Shown here: positions 24,835 to 32,936 of the stretch, in pieces
Numbering within the stretch: the stretch's first letter is position 1
Layout of the letters: each line of letters opens with the position of its first letter
Assembly (NCBI GenBank): GCA_947474365.1
Contig: CANJIU010000087.1
Location: 1-42,981, forward strand
Direction: 5' to 3'
DNA from: Opitutia bacterium
GTDB taxonomy: Bacteria; Verrucomicrobiota; Verrucomicrobiia; Opitutales; Opitutaceae
Length of the DNA stretch: 42,981 bases
Notes under the pieces: model-generated
Seen by the model: the letters and a program-made list of their open reading frames with translations, nothing else
Database searches by the model: none
Told to the model about the DNA's origin: nothing
Translations under genes and position numbers: made by a program

Positions 24835-26249
24835 ATTCCCGCAAGCCGCTGATCCGCGTCGCCAAACCGAGGCAGCTTCACTCCCATCCGATCCATGATC
24901 GAGAGGTGAAGGCTGCAGAGTTTGCGGTTTTCATCGCCGGCGCCGCCGAAGTCGAGGACGCGGCCGGTCGCCAACGTACCTCCCAGCCCGCCGACGGTGA
25001 GGAGTGGCAGCTTGGTGTTGTCGTGCCGCGTTCCTGACCACATATTCGAGAGGTAGAGCAGGCACGTGTTGTCGAGGACGGTGCCTTCGCCCTCCGGCAT
25101 TGCGTCGAGCCGCGATGCCAGATACGCAAGGTTGCCCACGTAGTAGTGCGCAATCTTCTGATAGTCTTCGGACTGGTCGTCGTGGGACGCGGAGTGATGC
25201 GTCTTCTTCACACCCAGAAATGGGTAAAATAACCCCGACAAGTCACGGCAGAGGACGAGGGTTGCGATGCGCGTCTTGTCGGTCTGAAACGCCAGCGCGA
25301 CGATGTCGCACATCAGACGCATGTGATCGCGGATATCTTCAGGCAGGCCGTTGTCCGGCCGGTTCATCACGATCAGCGGTCTTCCACGATCACGGGCATT
25401 TTCGGCGGCTTTGGCTTGGTCGCCGCGCATGCGCTCGACGCGTTTTTCCACCTCCCGAACGCTGGTCAGATATTCGTCAAGTTTCCGGTTGTCCTCTGAG
25501 CTGATTTTGCGGCTGAGCCGGGAGGCCTCTTCCTGGACTCGGTCGAGGATGCTCTGCGTGCGGTTGCTGCCACGGTTTTCGAACAGACTGTCGAACGCGA
25601 GCGATGGATACACCTCCATCGGCACCGGCGAGTCAGCGCTTTGCCACGAGATGTGCGAGCTGTACGCCATCGAGAAATTTGTCTCGTGGTAACCGGTAAT
25701 CGGCTGCTCGCAACCGAGGACGAGGCTGGCCTGCATCGTTTCCTCGCCGACGCGGTTGGCGAGGACCTGGTCCAGGCTGATTCCACCCCGCAGCACTGCG
25801 CCTTTCATCAGCGGCATGCCGGAAAGGATGTTGCCAGTCATTCCCGGATGGATGCCGACGCCGACCGCCGGCCGGTTGAAAAGTCCGTTGATGACGTTCA
25901 GTTTGGCCCGCAAGGGCGCCAGCGGCTCAAGGGTGCGGCCCAACTCCATGTCGGCGCCTGTCCCCTTCGCCCACCAATGGTTGCCGTTGATCCCGTTGCC
26001 CGCAAAAACCGCGGCGAAACGCTGGGGGTATTTTCGCGGTAGGTTGGACTCGGCGGGTTTGGCATCAACGGCGGGGCTAGCCCATGCCGGCAGGGAGTCG
26101 AGAAACGGCAGCGCCATCAGCACGCCCGATCCGCGGAGAAAATTTCGCCTCGACACTGACATTTCCCGGCGGGGGGCGACGTACGGCCGCATCCGAATGA
26201 CCGCGGAGGTTCCGTGTTCGGACGGGTCATGCTCGTGTTCGGGCTGCAT
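24831..26249 (-). CDS. DUF1552 family protein, Tat-exported
   Basis: This 472-residue protein belongs to DUF1552, a family almost confined to Planctomycetes, Verrucomicrobia, Acidobacteria and myxobacteria and nearly always encoded beside a DUF1592-type cytochrome-like protein, as here. It carries a twin-arginine signal (SRRNFLRGSGVLMALPFLD, about 33-51). Later motifs include AVFAGNGINGNHWW, GLFNRPAVGVGIHPG, SHDDQSEDYQKIAHYY and TCLLYLSNMWSGTRHDN. Its fold resembles the DUF1501/sulfatase-like alkaline phosphatase superfamily in my reading, but this is uncertain. Alternative starts at residues 20 and 30 would put the signal closer to the N-terminus; 26249 is kept because it lies nine bases after the upstream gene. 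Function is unknown. Confidence 0.88.
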   Translation of the reverse strand: MQPEHEHDPSEHGTSAVIRMRPYVAPRREMSVSRRNFLRGSGVLMALPFLDSLPAWASPAVDAKPAESNLPRKYPQRFAAVFAGNGINGNHWWAKGTGADMELGRTLEPLAPLRAKLNVINGLFNRPAVGVGIHPGMTGNILSGMPLMKGAVLRGGISLDQVLANRVGEETMQASLVLGCEQPITGYHETNFSMAYSSHISWQSADSPVPMEVYPSLAFDSLFENRGSNRTQSILDRVQEEASRLSRKISSEDNRKLDEYLTSVREVEKRVERMRGDQAKAAENARDRGRPLIVMNRPDNGLPEDIRDHMRLMCDIVALAFQTDKTRIATLVLCRDLSGLFYPFLGVKKTHHSASHDDQSEDYQKIAHYYVGNLAYLASRLDAMPEGEGTVLDNTCLLYLSNMWSGTRHDNTKLPLLTVGGLGGTLATGRVLDFGGAGDENRKLCSLHLSIMDRMGVKLPRFGDADQRLAGI

Positions 26250-26258
26250 GGCGGTAAA

Positions 26259-29200
26259 TCAAGGCGCGGAGGCTGCCGTCGGGGCGGAACGGGCGGCGAC
26301 GCGCTTATTGCGGAATTGCGGGCTGGTCACGATGGTTTCGATCAAGGTGGCGAAATGATGGCCGCTGGCGACGAGTTTTGTTTTCATTTCCGCGATCAGT
26401 GCATCGTCCGACATCAGCAGGGTTCGTCCCAATCCATAGGCCGCCAGCTTGCGGCAAAGATTTTCGACGAAATCGTTCTCCCGGTGGTTTTGAATATAGT
26501 CGCGGAGACCGGTGAGTCCCTGGCCAGTGGGACCGCCGGGAAATTCCGCCCGCGTGTCGACGGGGCGGCCCGCGATGTCCCGGGCGCGGCGTTCGCCCAC
26601 AGGCCCGTAGCCCTCGAACACGAGGCCGAAGGAATCGAAGCGGGCATGGCAACTCGCGCAGTTTTTCTCTGCGCGGTGTCGCTCCAGCACCTCGCGCAGG
26701 GTGAGGTCGCCGAGATTTTTTTCATCGTTCGGCAAATCGGGCACGTTCGGGGGAGGAGGAGGGATGCGCTCGCCCAGCACACGGCGGACAACCCAGTAAC
26801 CGCGTTTGACTGGACTGGTCCGCAGTCCCGGAGAATTGGCGGTGAGAAACACGGCCATTGGTAGCAGTCCGCCCCTCCCGAATTCGGTCGCGCGATCCAC
26901 GCGCACCCAGTCCGTGGCGGCGCCCTTCGGTTCCGGCATCCCGTAGTGCCGGGCCAGGGGCGCGTTCACGAACGTGTAGTCACCATAGAGGAAATCCAGG
27001 ACGGGCCGATCCTCGCGCATGAGATTGACGAAAAAACGCAGCGGTTCCTCAGACATCGCGGTGCGGAGCTCATTGTCGAAGGCCGGAAAACGTTCGCGGT
27101 CGACGGCGTTGTGTTCCTCGAAGCGCCGGAATTCGAGCCATTGGCCGGCGAACTCCCGCACAAAGTCCCGGGCGCGCTCGTCGCGGAGCATCCGTTTCGC
27201 CTGGGCGGCCAGCGCCGCCGGTTGACGCAATTCCCCTCGTGCGGCGGTCGCGAGCAAGCCGGCGTCGGGCATACTCGACCACAGGAAATAGCTGAGCCGG
27301 TTGGCGAGGGCGAAGTCCGAGAGCGGAGCGTGGAGCGGGAGGCTGGCCCCCGCGGCGGTTGCTCCCGCGGCCGAGGCTTCGATCAGGTCGATCCGGTAAC
27401 AGAAATTCGGCGACATTAGCACGCTCACGATGCAGTCTCGCATCGCCTCCTCATGGTCGAGCCCGTTGTCTTGCCGGGCCGTGCGGTAGAAGCCCCCGAG
27501 GTCCGAGCGCTCGTCCGCGGTGAGCGGACGCCGGTAGGCGCGTTCTGCAAACACGAGCAGCGAATTCAGGTGGGAGGGCTCGGCTGCGAGCCGATCCTCC
27601 TCCACGCGCCGGATATTGGCGGCCACCGCTTCGAAGTGCTCCGTGATCGCCCGTTGCACCGTTTCGCTGGAGCCGCCACGCACGGCCTTGGCGAGATAGA
27701 GTTCGGCCAGCCTGGCGATTTTGGACTGCTCGGTCACGGACTTGTCTTCGGGACGGTAAGGATCGAACTCCGGGTCACGGAGGAAGCTCGAGTCTGTGCG
27801 TTCGAACCAGAGCATACTGAGATGCATGCGCTGGGGCACCGACGCAGAAAAATCAAACTCGCGCCAGAGAAGATCGAGTTCGCGCCGGCCTGCCTCATCG
27901 AGCACGAGATCGTAGAGGGGATCATCATCGCGGAAATAACCGGTCATGCTGTGCAGCCCGGCACTCAGCAGGCGTCCGGAGTTATCCTGCTCCTTCGCGG
28001 CGTCGAGATAGACGCGCGCCCGTTCGGTAATGTAGAAGGCATCGGGAAAGACATTGGCAAATCGGGCGAACGCCCGCTCAAACGCTGCCCGCGCGTCGGG
28101 TTCAGCCGGTACCGCCAGGTCCATGTCGCGCCGTTGTTGTCGGAGTGTTGCCATCTGCGAGGTCGCAGACGATCCGGTGGTGACGACCACCGGGGCGAGG
28201 AAGGTGCCGTTCTTCTGCGATTTGTCTGCCTTGCCGGGCAGTTTTGTCGTGGTTGTTTTTTTCGCGCCGCCATCCATCGCTGCGAGATGCCTGGACTCAA
28301 GTTCGGCGGCGGTTTCAGGCGTTTGGAGCGCCGTGGAATCGAAGCGCCGGCGGTTTGCGGCCATTTGCCGGTTCTTCCACAGAACAAGTGTTTGGGAGCC
28401 GCCTTGGATCTCGGGAGCGGTCAGATTTTTCACCTGCGGCACGAGTTTGCCGCGAAGTTCGGTGACGAACTCACGCATAGTGACCGCGTTTTCCCGCGCC
28501 GTGGCGCTGGCGTCCGCTCCACTTGCAGTTGGCATCTTCCGCCACAACTCGCGCAGTCGAGCCAGCGGTCCGACGTCGTCGGCTGAATCGCGGAGGACAT
28601 CGAGGAGGGTTTGGAGATACTTCGCGCTTACCCGGCATTTTGCCGCGCTGGTGGTGACGGTGGCTGTGGCGTTTCCGAATTCCGCGCGATGTTCGTGGTG
28701 CCAGGCCGCGAAAAAATAATCGGCGAGGTCGGTTGGCTGCCGCCGGTAGAAATCCACGATGCGCAGCACGGCGTATTTGTCGCGGTCCGTGTCGGCCACG
28801 ACGGGATGGGGCGCGAAGGCGAAGCCATCGGGTTTCAGGACGAGGTGCTCGGCGACCGTCCGGGCTGCCTGGAGGTACTTGGTGAGCAGTGCCGGAGACA
28901 TCGAGAGCGACTCTCCCGAGTTGTCGAAACCGGCCTGGTTGGCCGGGTCGACCGGAAACTCCCGCGTGGGCCGGATGTCGGCTCCGGTAAGGTCGCGAAT
29001 CGTGTGTTCGAATTCAGCGTTGCTGAGGCGGCGGGCAAGGATCGGGCCGGGGTCGCCCGCGTTTTTTTTCGCCTCGTTGGTTCGCAACGCCTGAATCCAA
29101 TTGATCACCTCCCGGCGTTCCGTTGCCGACGGTTGTTTCTTCGCCTTGGCCGGAGGCATTTCGGTGGCGTCAAGTCGTTCGGTGACAAGTTCCCATACGC

Positions 29201-29426
29201 CGAAACCGTTCGCAACCGACGCCGTTGACTTGAACGCGCTCAAATCAAGTTCGGCCTCGGGCTTTTCCCTGCCGTGGCACTCGACGCAATACGTGACGAT
29301 GAACGGATCGACCCGATCGTGGAATGTGCGATCGAGTGCGGGAGCACTGAGTGCAACCGTGTCCGCACCGAGGGCCAGCGGTGTGAACAAGAGGGTGATA
29401 AAGGGAAGCAGGACCCGTTGAGGCAT
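26259..29426 (-). CDS. Large cytochrome-like protein with DUF1587/1595/1592/1588/1585 domains
   Basis: This is a 1055-residue exported protein. It has a signal peptide (about 1-21) and an N-terminal PSCyt1-like domain with heme motif CVECH (47-51). DUF1587 follows (about 131-197, ARRLSNAEFEHTIRDLTG), then a long helical middle region with a Lys/Thr-rich linker. Next come DUF1595 (FAERAYRRPLTADE), DUF1592 (LANRLSYFLWSSMPD to FLYGDYTFVNAPLARHYG), DUF1588 with a second heme-like motif CASCH (about 923-927), and DUF1585 at the end (FVENLCRKLAAYGLGR). The order is that of Planctomycete/Verrucomicrobia PSD proteins. The start at 29426 is preferred to 29567 because it opens the signal peptide. The gene precedes DUF1552 by nine bases. 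These pairs are abundant but their function is unknown; a periplasmic redox role is inferred from the CxxCH motifs. Confidence 0.9.
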   Translation of the reverse strand: MPQRVLLPFITLLFTPLALGADTVALSAPALDRTFHDRVDPFIVTYCVECHGREKPEAELDLSAFKSTASVANGFGVWELVTERLDATEMPPAKAKKQPSATERREVINWIQALRTNEAKKNAGDPGPILARRLSNAEFEHTIRDLTGADIRPTREFPVDPANQAGFDNSGESLSMSPALLTKYLQAARTVAEHLVLKPDGFAFAPHPVVADTDRDKYAVLRIVDFYRRQPTDLADYFFAAWHHEHRAEFGNATATVTTSAAKCRVSAKYLQTLLDVLRDSADDVGPLARLRELWRKMPTASGADASATARENAVTMREFVTELRGKLVPQVKNLTAPEIQGGSQTLVLWKNRQMAANRRRFDSTALQTPETAAELESRHLAAMDGGAKKTTTTKLPGKADKSQKNGTFLAPVVVTTGSSATSQMATLRQQRRDMDLAVPAEPDARAAFERAFARFANVFPDAFYITERARVYLDAAKEQDNSGRLLSAGLHSMTGYFRDDDPLYDLVLDEAGRRELDLLWREFDFSASVPQRMHLSMLWFERTDSSFLRDPEFDPYRPEDKSVTEQSKIARLAELYLAKAVRGGSSETVQRAITEHFEAVAANIRRVEEDRLAAEPSHLNSLLVFAERAYRRPLTADERSDLGGFYRTARQDNGLDHEEAMRDCIVSVLMSPNFCYRIDLIEASAAGATAAGASLPLHAPLSDFALANRLSYFLWSSMPDAGLLATAARGELRQPAALAAQAKRMLRDERARDFVREFAGQWLEFRRFEEHNAVDRERFPAFDNELRTAMSEEPLRFFVNLMREDRPVLDFLYGDYTFVNAPLARHYGMPEPKGAATDWVRVDRATEFGRGGLLPMAVFLTANSPGLRTSPVKRGYWVVRRVLGERIPPPPPNVPDLPNDEKNLGDLTLREVLERHRAEKNCASCHARFDSFGLVFEGYGPVGERRARDIAGRPVDTRAEFPGGPTGQGLTGLRDYIQNHRENDFVENLCRKLAAYGLGRTLLMSDDALIAEMKTKLVASGHHFATLIETIVTSPQFRNKRVAARSAPTAASAP

Positions 29427-29532
29427 CGGGTGGTGGGAAAGGGAAAGCGACGGACGATTCCCGGCAAATTTCAAGCGCAGCCCGCAAGCTGCACGCGATT
29501 GCTGCTGCCGATGCCGCTTGGGTTGGCTCCCG

Positions 29533-30180
29533 TTAGGGGCGCGCGACCCGAAAATTTTGAATCTCAAGGTGACTTCGCACCGTTCGAAAGGCGAACCAAC
29601 CGTTTGTCAGCGGACTCGGATCTTCAAACGAGAAAATCTTTTCCCCGTCGCGCCAGAATTCCGCCACGCCATCCCGCGCCACCAAGCGAATGTGGTAGGT
29701 ATGGTTGGCCACGAGTAAGAATTTCGTGTCCGAAAGGTCATGCTGCGGCAGCAGTGGACGCGCGGCGGTGCCGTCGTAGCGGCGGAAGCGGGTCGTCTTG
29801 TTGTTGTTGCCGCCATAGCCCACGTAGTAGGTGAAAAGCGAATCGTACTCGGGGAATTTCCCTGATCGCCCCGCTGGCATTTTGCCGGGTGCTTTCGGGT
29901 CGGAGGCCATCCAGAAACAATTGAGGTCTGAAAGGCGATCAAACGGCCCATCGCGGACGACGACTGTCACGTCGTAGGTGATTTCCACCGGCATCGTTAG
30001 TTTTTCGCGATACCACACGGTGCTTCCGCCGGCATCCTCGATCACGAGCGTGTCACCGCGGGTGGAGATCCGGCCGCCGGGCATCTGCTCCGCCGCCCAT
30101 TGACCAAGTTCGGCGGTGGGTGAAGCTGCCGATGCGACCGAGATGATCAGGCTACAAACGAGGGAGCGAAGCGGTGACAT
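29533..30180 (-). CDS. Exported DUF6250-like concanavalin-fold protein
   Basis: This 215-residue protein has a short signal peptide (about 1-19) and a single beta-sandwich domain. The motifs YDVTVVVRDGPFDRLSDLNCFWMASDP, YYVGYGGNNNKTTRFRRYDG (in parts) and FEDPSPLTNGWFAFRT match what I remember of DUF6250 proteins, which occur near polysaccharide-degradation genes in Bacteroidetes and Verrucomicrobia. The family name is given from memory. It is the first gene on this strand ahead of the DUF1592-type and DUF1552 genes, separated by 106 bases. The start at 30180 is chosen because it begins the signal peptide. Confidence 0.7.
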   Translation of the reverse strand: MSPLRSLVCSLIISVASAASPTAELGQWAAEQMPGGRISTRGDTLVIEDAGGSTVWYREKLTMPVEITYDVTVVVRDGPFDRLSDLNCFWMASDPKAPGKMPAGRSGKFPEYDSLFTYYVGYGGNNNKTTRFRRYDGTAARPLLPQHDLSDTKFLLVANHTYHIRLVARDGVAEFWRDGEKIFSFEDPSPLTNGWFAFRTVRSHLEIQNFRVARP

Positions 30181-30255
30181 AAAGGCAGCTTGGCCACAGG
30201 CCGGCCGAAAACAAGTCGCGGGCGGCATCGATCTTGGCAGCGGAGAACAGGCAAC

Positions 30256-30654
30256 TCACTCCAACGTTTCGATTACACGCAGGCCGGGAATCGTATGAAA
30301 GTGAGCATCCGACGTGAGCACGGTTGCGCCCGCCTGCAACGCACACGCGGCAATCAGCAGGTCTTGGGCTGGCAGGACGCGTCCCTGCCGATCCAGCGAC
30401 CACGCGAGTTGGGCTGAGCGTTCCCAAATCTGATTTGTCGTTGGAAGGAATATCATCACGGCGAAGCGTTCACGAAACCGTTTGAGCAAGTTCGGATCGC
30501 GCAACCCGCGGCAGACTTCCAGTATGACCATGCCGCAGGTGGCGAACTCCCAATCGCGGTCCTCGATGCCAACTGCGAATCGCTGGAACGGATCCACCCC
30601 TGCCCGGACGGCTCCGATGTAGACGTTACTGTCCGGCAGGATCAGGTTTGCCAT
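30256..30654 (-). CDS. vapC: PIN-domain ribonuclease toxin (VapC family)
   Basis: This 132-residue protein has the PIN fold, an Mg2+/Mn2+-dependent RNase that in type II toxin-antitoxin modules cleaves tRNA or rRNA. The conserved acidic residues are present: Asp8 (LPDSNVYIG), Glu46 (VILEVCRG), Asp98 (PAQDLLIAA) and Asp116 (TSDAHF). Nothing suggests inactivation. ATG at 30654 is the likely start (an in-frame ATG at 30678 also exists). It overlaps the antitoxin gene by 29 bases, the usual coupled order antitoxin-toxin. The promoter and operators lie upstream of the antitoxin. Confidence 0.9.
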   Translation of the reverse strand: MANLILPDSNVYIGAVRAGVDPFQRFAVGIEDRDWEFATCGMVILEVCRGLRDPNLLKRFRERFAVMIFLPTTNQIWERSAQLAWSLDRQGRVLPAQDLLIAACALQAGATVLTSDAHFHTIPGLRVIETLE

Positions 30655-30892
30655 AAGGAGCCCGAGGTTCGGCAGCAAGTATCACGTGCTGGGGCTCCTC
30701 CGGCAACGAACTCGGGTCGAACGCGTTTTTTAACTCATCCGGCGTCATTCCCAATCCGGCGCTGAACAACTCTTTCATTTTGTGACGCCGGGCCATCTCG
30801 TTTAAGGCGATTTCGACGGCTCCGGTCTTGGTCTTGGCGCCGGTGATCTTCATCACCCGTTCCAAAACCTCTTCATCTATGTGCATGGTCAT
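30626..30892 (-). CDS. vapB: VapB-type antitoxin (DUF2191-like ribbon-helix-helix)
   Basis: This is an 88-residue antitoxin. Residues 1-40 (MTMHIDEEVLERVMKITG then KTKTGAVEIALNEMARR) form a ribbon-helix-helix DNA-binding domain with the TGAKTKT turn typical of the VapB/DUF2191 family. The C-terminal tail (about 41-88) is flexible, Pro- and acid-rich and should wrap the toxin. ATG at 30892 is chosen; 30886 would also serve. The open frame upstream to 30976 crosses the operators and is not expected to be translated. Two palindromic operators upstream indicate autorepression. Confidence 0.88.
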   Translation of the reverse strand: MTMHIDEEVLERVMKITGAKTKTGAVEIALNEMARRHKMKELFSAGLGMTPDELKNAFDPSSLPEEPQHVILAAEPRAPYGKPDPAGQ

Positions 30893-30910
30893 TTTCACAA
30901 TGTCACCCAC

Positions 30911-30932
30911 GGTATGGCTCGCGTGCCATACC
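30911..30932. promoter_or_regulatory. vapBC operator palindrome 1
   Basis: GGTATGGC (30911-30918) and GCCATACC (30925-30932) form a perfect eight-base inverted repeat with a six-base spacer, 19 bases upstream of the vapB start. It is a near-identical copy of operator 2. Confidence 0.85.
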
Positions 30933-30935
30933 TCA

Positions 30936-30941
30936 ATTAAA
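30936..30941 (-). promoter_or_regulatory. Candidate -10 element of the vapBC promoter
   Basis: TTTAAT on the minus strand (5/6 match to TATAAT) lies in the AT-rich gap between the two operators. The -35 position falls inside operator 2 and matches poorly. Binding of both operators would block it. Confidence 0.35.
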
Positions 30942-30943
30942 AA

Positions 30944-30963
30944 GTATGGCACATAAGCCATAC
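30944..30963. promoter_or_regulatory. vapBC operator palindrome 2
   Basis: GTATGGC (30944-30950) and GCCATAC (30957-30963) repeat operator 1 with a six-base spacer of different sequence. The centres of the two operators are 32 bases apart, about three helical turns. Confidence 0.85.
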
Positions 30964-30983
30964 CTCTTATTAACAATGACTAA

Positions 30984-32825
30984 TCAGACGCTTTCGAGCA
31001 GCTTATTGAGGCGCGCAACCATCGCCGTCGTGTCGTCGAGGAGCCCGGCGCTGATGAGTGAGTTGTCGAGTAATTGCTCGGCGACCATCTTCGCTTTCTC
31101 CGCGTTCGCCGTGTGGGTCTCGAAGAGTCGTTTGATCACGGCGTGCCGGGGATTGATCTCAAGGTTGACGCGGACCGGGCTTTCGGCGCCTTCCTTGTTC
31201 ATCGCCTTCATCATTCGGCGCATGTGGGGCGACATGAACTTGTCGGCATTCAGGGCGAGCACCGGCGAATCGACAAGGCGATCGCTGGCCTTCACTTCGG
31301 CCACGCGTTCGCCGAGGGTGTCCTTCAGCCACGTCGTCAGCTTCTTCACGTCGTCGTCGCTCAGTGCTCCCTCCGGCTTGGGGATTTCGGCCAGCTTCAC
31401 GTCGGCGTGATCCGCGGCGGTGAGCTTCTTGCTGTCGAATTCGCGGACGTTGTTCATCACGTACTCGTCGACTGGTTCGTAGCAGAAAAGAACCTCGATG
31501 TTGCGGGCCTTGAGCCCTTCGAGGTAGGGACCGGATTCGATCGAGGCGCGGTTCGGCCCCATGAGATAATAAATCTCCTTTTGTTCGGTGCCCATCCGCG
31601 AGACGTAGTCGGTCAGCGACGTGGTTTTTCCCTTCTCCGTCAGCGACGATTCGAAGCGCAGCAACTTCGTGAGCTGGTCCTTGTGCGTGAAGTCGAGCGC
31701 GGCTCCCTCTTTCAGGAAGTGTCCGAATTCCTTGTAGAACTCACCGTAGGCCTCGGCGCGGTTCTTGGACTCCTCTTCGAGGAACTTGAGAAACCGCTTC
31801 GTGATGACCTTGTTCAGCTTCTCGATCAGTGACTTGTCCTGCATCGTCTCACGCGAGATGTTGAGCGGCAGGTCCTCGCTATCGACCACTCCCTTGAGGA
31901 AACGCAGCCACTCGGGCAGGATGTCCTTGGGCTTGGCGTCGATCATCACTTTGCGGCAGTAAAGTGAAACGGCCGGCTCGAGCCGGGAGAGTCCCAGCTT
32001 CTCGGTGTTTTCCTTCGGCACGAAGAGCAGGGCGTTGATGGCGAGCGGGGCGTCGGCACTGAAATGAAGGCGGAGCCGTGGCTCGTCGTAGGCGTGGGAC
32101 TGGAATTTGTAGAATTCGGTGTACTCCTCCTCCTTGATTTCACTCTTGGAGCGGAGCCACAGGGCCTGGACGGTGTTGATGCGTTTGCCGTTGAGATTGA
32201 TCGGGAACGAGACGAACGCGCTATAACGTTCGACGATCTCCTTGATCTTCCAATCTTGAGAGAATTCCGCGCAGTCGTCCTTCAGCTCGATCACGATCTT
32301 TGCCCCGCGGCGCTGCCCGTCGGATTCCTCGATTTCGTAGCTGCCGGAACCGTCGCTGGTCCACGCGTGACCTGTTTCATCTTTCTTCCACGAGTGGGTG
32401 TAAACTTTGACCGATTTGGCGACCATGAAGGCCGAGTAGAAGCCGACGCCAAATTGTCCGATGAGGTTGGCGTTCTTCGCCCCGCCCTCGCCGAGCGCCT
32501 TGAGGAAAGCCTTCGAGCCGGAGTGGGCGATCGTGCCGAGATTCTCGACCAATTCGCCGCGCGTCATGCCGACGCCGAAGTCCTGAATTGTGATCGTCTT
32601 TGCCTTGTCGTCGGTCGTGACGTTGATTTCGAGGTCGAGGCGGTCGTCGAAGATTTCCTTTTCCGTCAGCTGGAGGTGGCGGAATTTCTCCAGCGCGTCG
32701 GAGGCGTTGGAGATGAGCTCACGGACGAAGATTTCCTTCTCCGTGTAGAGCGAGTGAATGACGATATCGAGCAGTTGCTTGATTTCGGCTTGGAACTCGA
32801 ATTTTTGCGGAGTGGCGGTGGACAT
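30984..32825 (-). CDS. htpG: Hsp90-family chaperone HtpG
   Basis: This 613-residue cytoplasmic ATP-dependent chaperone has full family length. The N-terminal GHKL ATPase has ELISNASDALEK (Asn40), DFGVGMTRGEL and GQFGVGFYSAFMVA; a middle domain contains the catalytic-loop region NISRETMQ; a C-terminal dimerisation domain lacks the eukaryotic MEEVD tail, as in all bacteria. All motifs are intact. It is followed on the same strand by vapBC after 91 bases, which have their own operators. It comes 111 bases after the CorC-type gene. The leader has no Shine-Dalgarno, and I could not assign a heat-shock promoter. Confidence 0.97.
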   Translation of the reverse strand: MSTATPQKFEFQAEIKQLLDIVIHSLYTEKEIFVRELISNASDALEKFRHLQLTEKEIFDDRLDLEINVTTDDKAKTITIQDFGVGMTRGELVENLGTIAHSGSKAFLKALGEGGAKNANLIGQFGVGFYSAFMVAKSVKVYTHSWKKDETGHAWTSDGSGSYEIEESDGQRRGAKIVIELKDDCAEFSQDWKIKEIVERYSAFVSFPINLNGKRINTVQALWLRSKSEIKEEEYTEFYKFQSHAYDEPRLRLHFSADAPLAINALLFVPKENTEKLGLSRLEPAVSLYCRKVMIDAKPKDILPEWLRFLKGVVDSEDLPLNISRETMQDKSLIEKLNKVITKRFLKFLEEESKNRAEAYGEFYKEFGHFLKEGAALDFTHKDQLTKLLRFESSLTEKGKTTSLTDYVSRMGTEQKEIYYLMGPNRASIESGPYLEGLKARNIEVLFCYEPVDEYVMNNVREFDSKKLTAADHADVKLAEIPKPEGALSDDDVKKLTTWLKDTLGERVAEVKASDRLVDSPVLALNADKFMSPHMRRMMKAMNKEGAESPVRVNLEINPRHAVIKRLFETHTANAEKAKMVAEQLLDNSLISAGLLDDTTAMVARLNKLLESV

Positions 32826-32936
32826 GGATGGTTGTTACGTGGAACTGGTTCAGATGACAGGAAAGTGCAACGAGCCCGCTAGTTTAGCAGGCTGGGGAAA
32901 AAATCAAGCGGACGTATGCAGTTCGGTTCCAGGGCC

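Noticed and set aside
27453..28586. 377-codon plus-strand frame opposite the DUF1592-type gene
   Set aside because: No domain; the opposite strand encodes a recognisable multi-domain protein.
32826..32936. Heat-shock promoter for htpG
   Set aside because: TTGATT and TAAACT are present on the minus strand, but the spacing is only 15 bases and there is no sigma-32 or CIRCE-like pattern.
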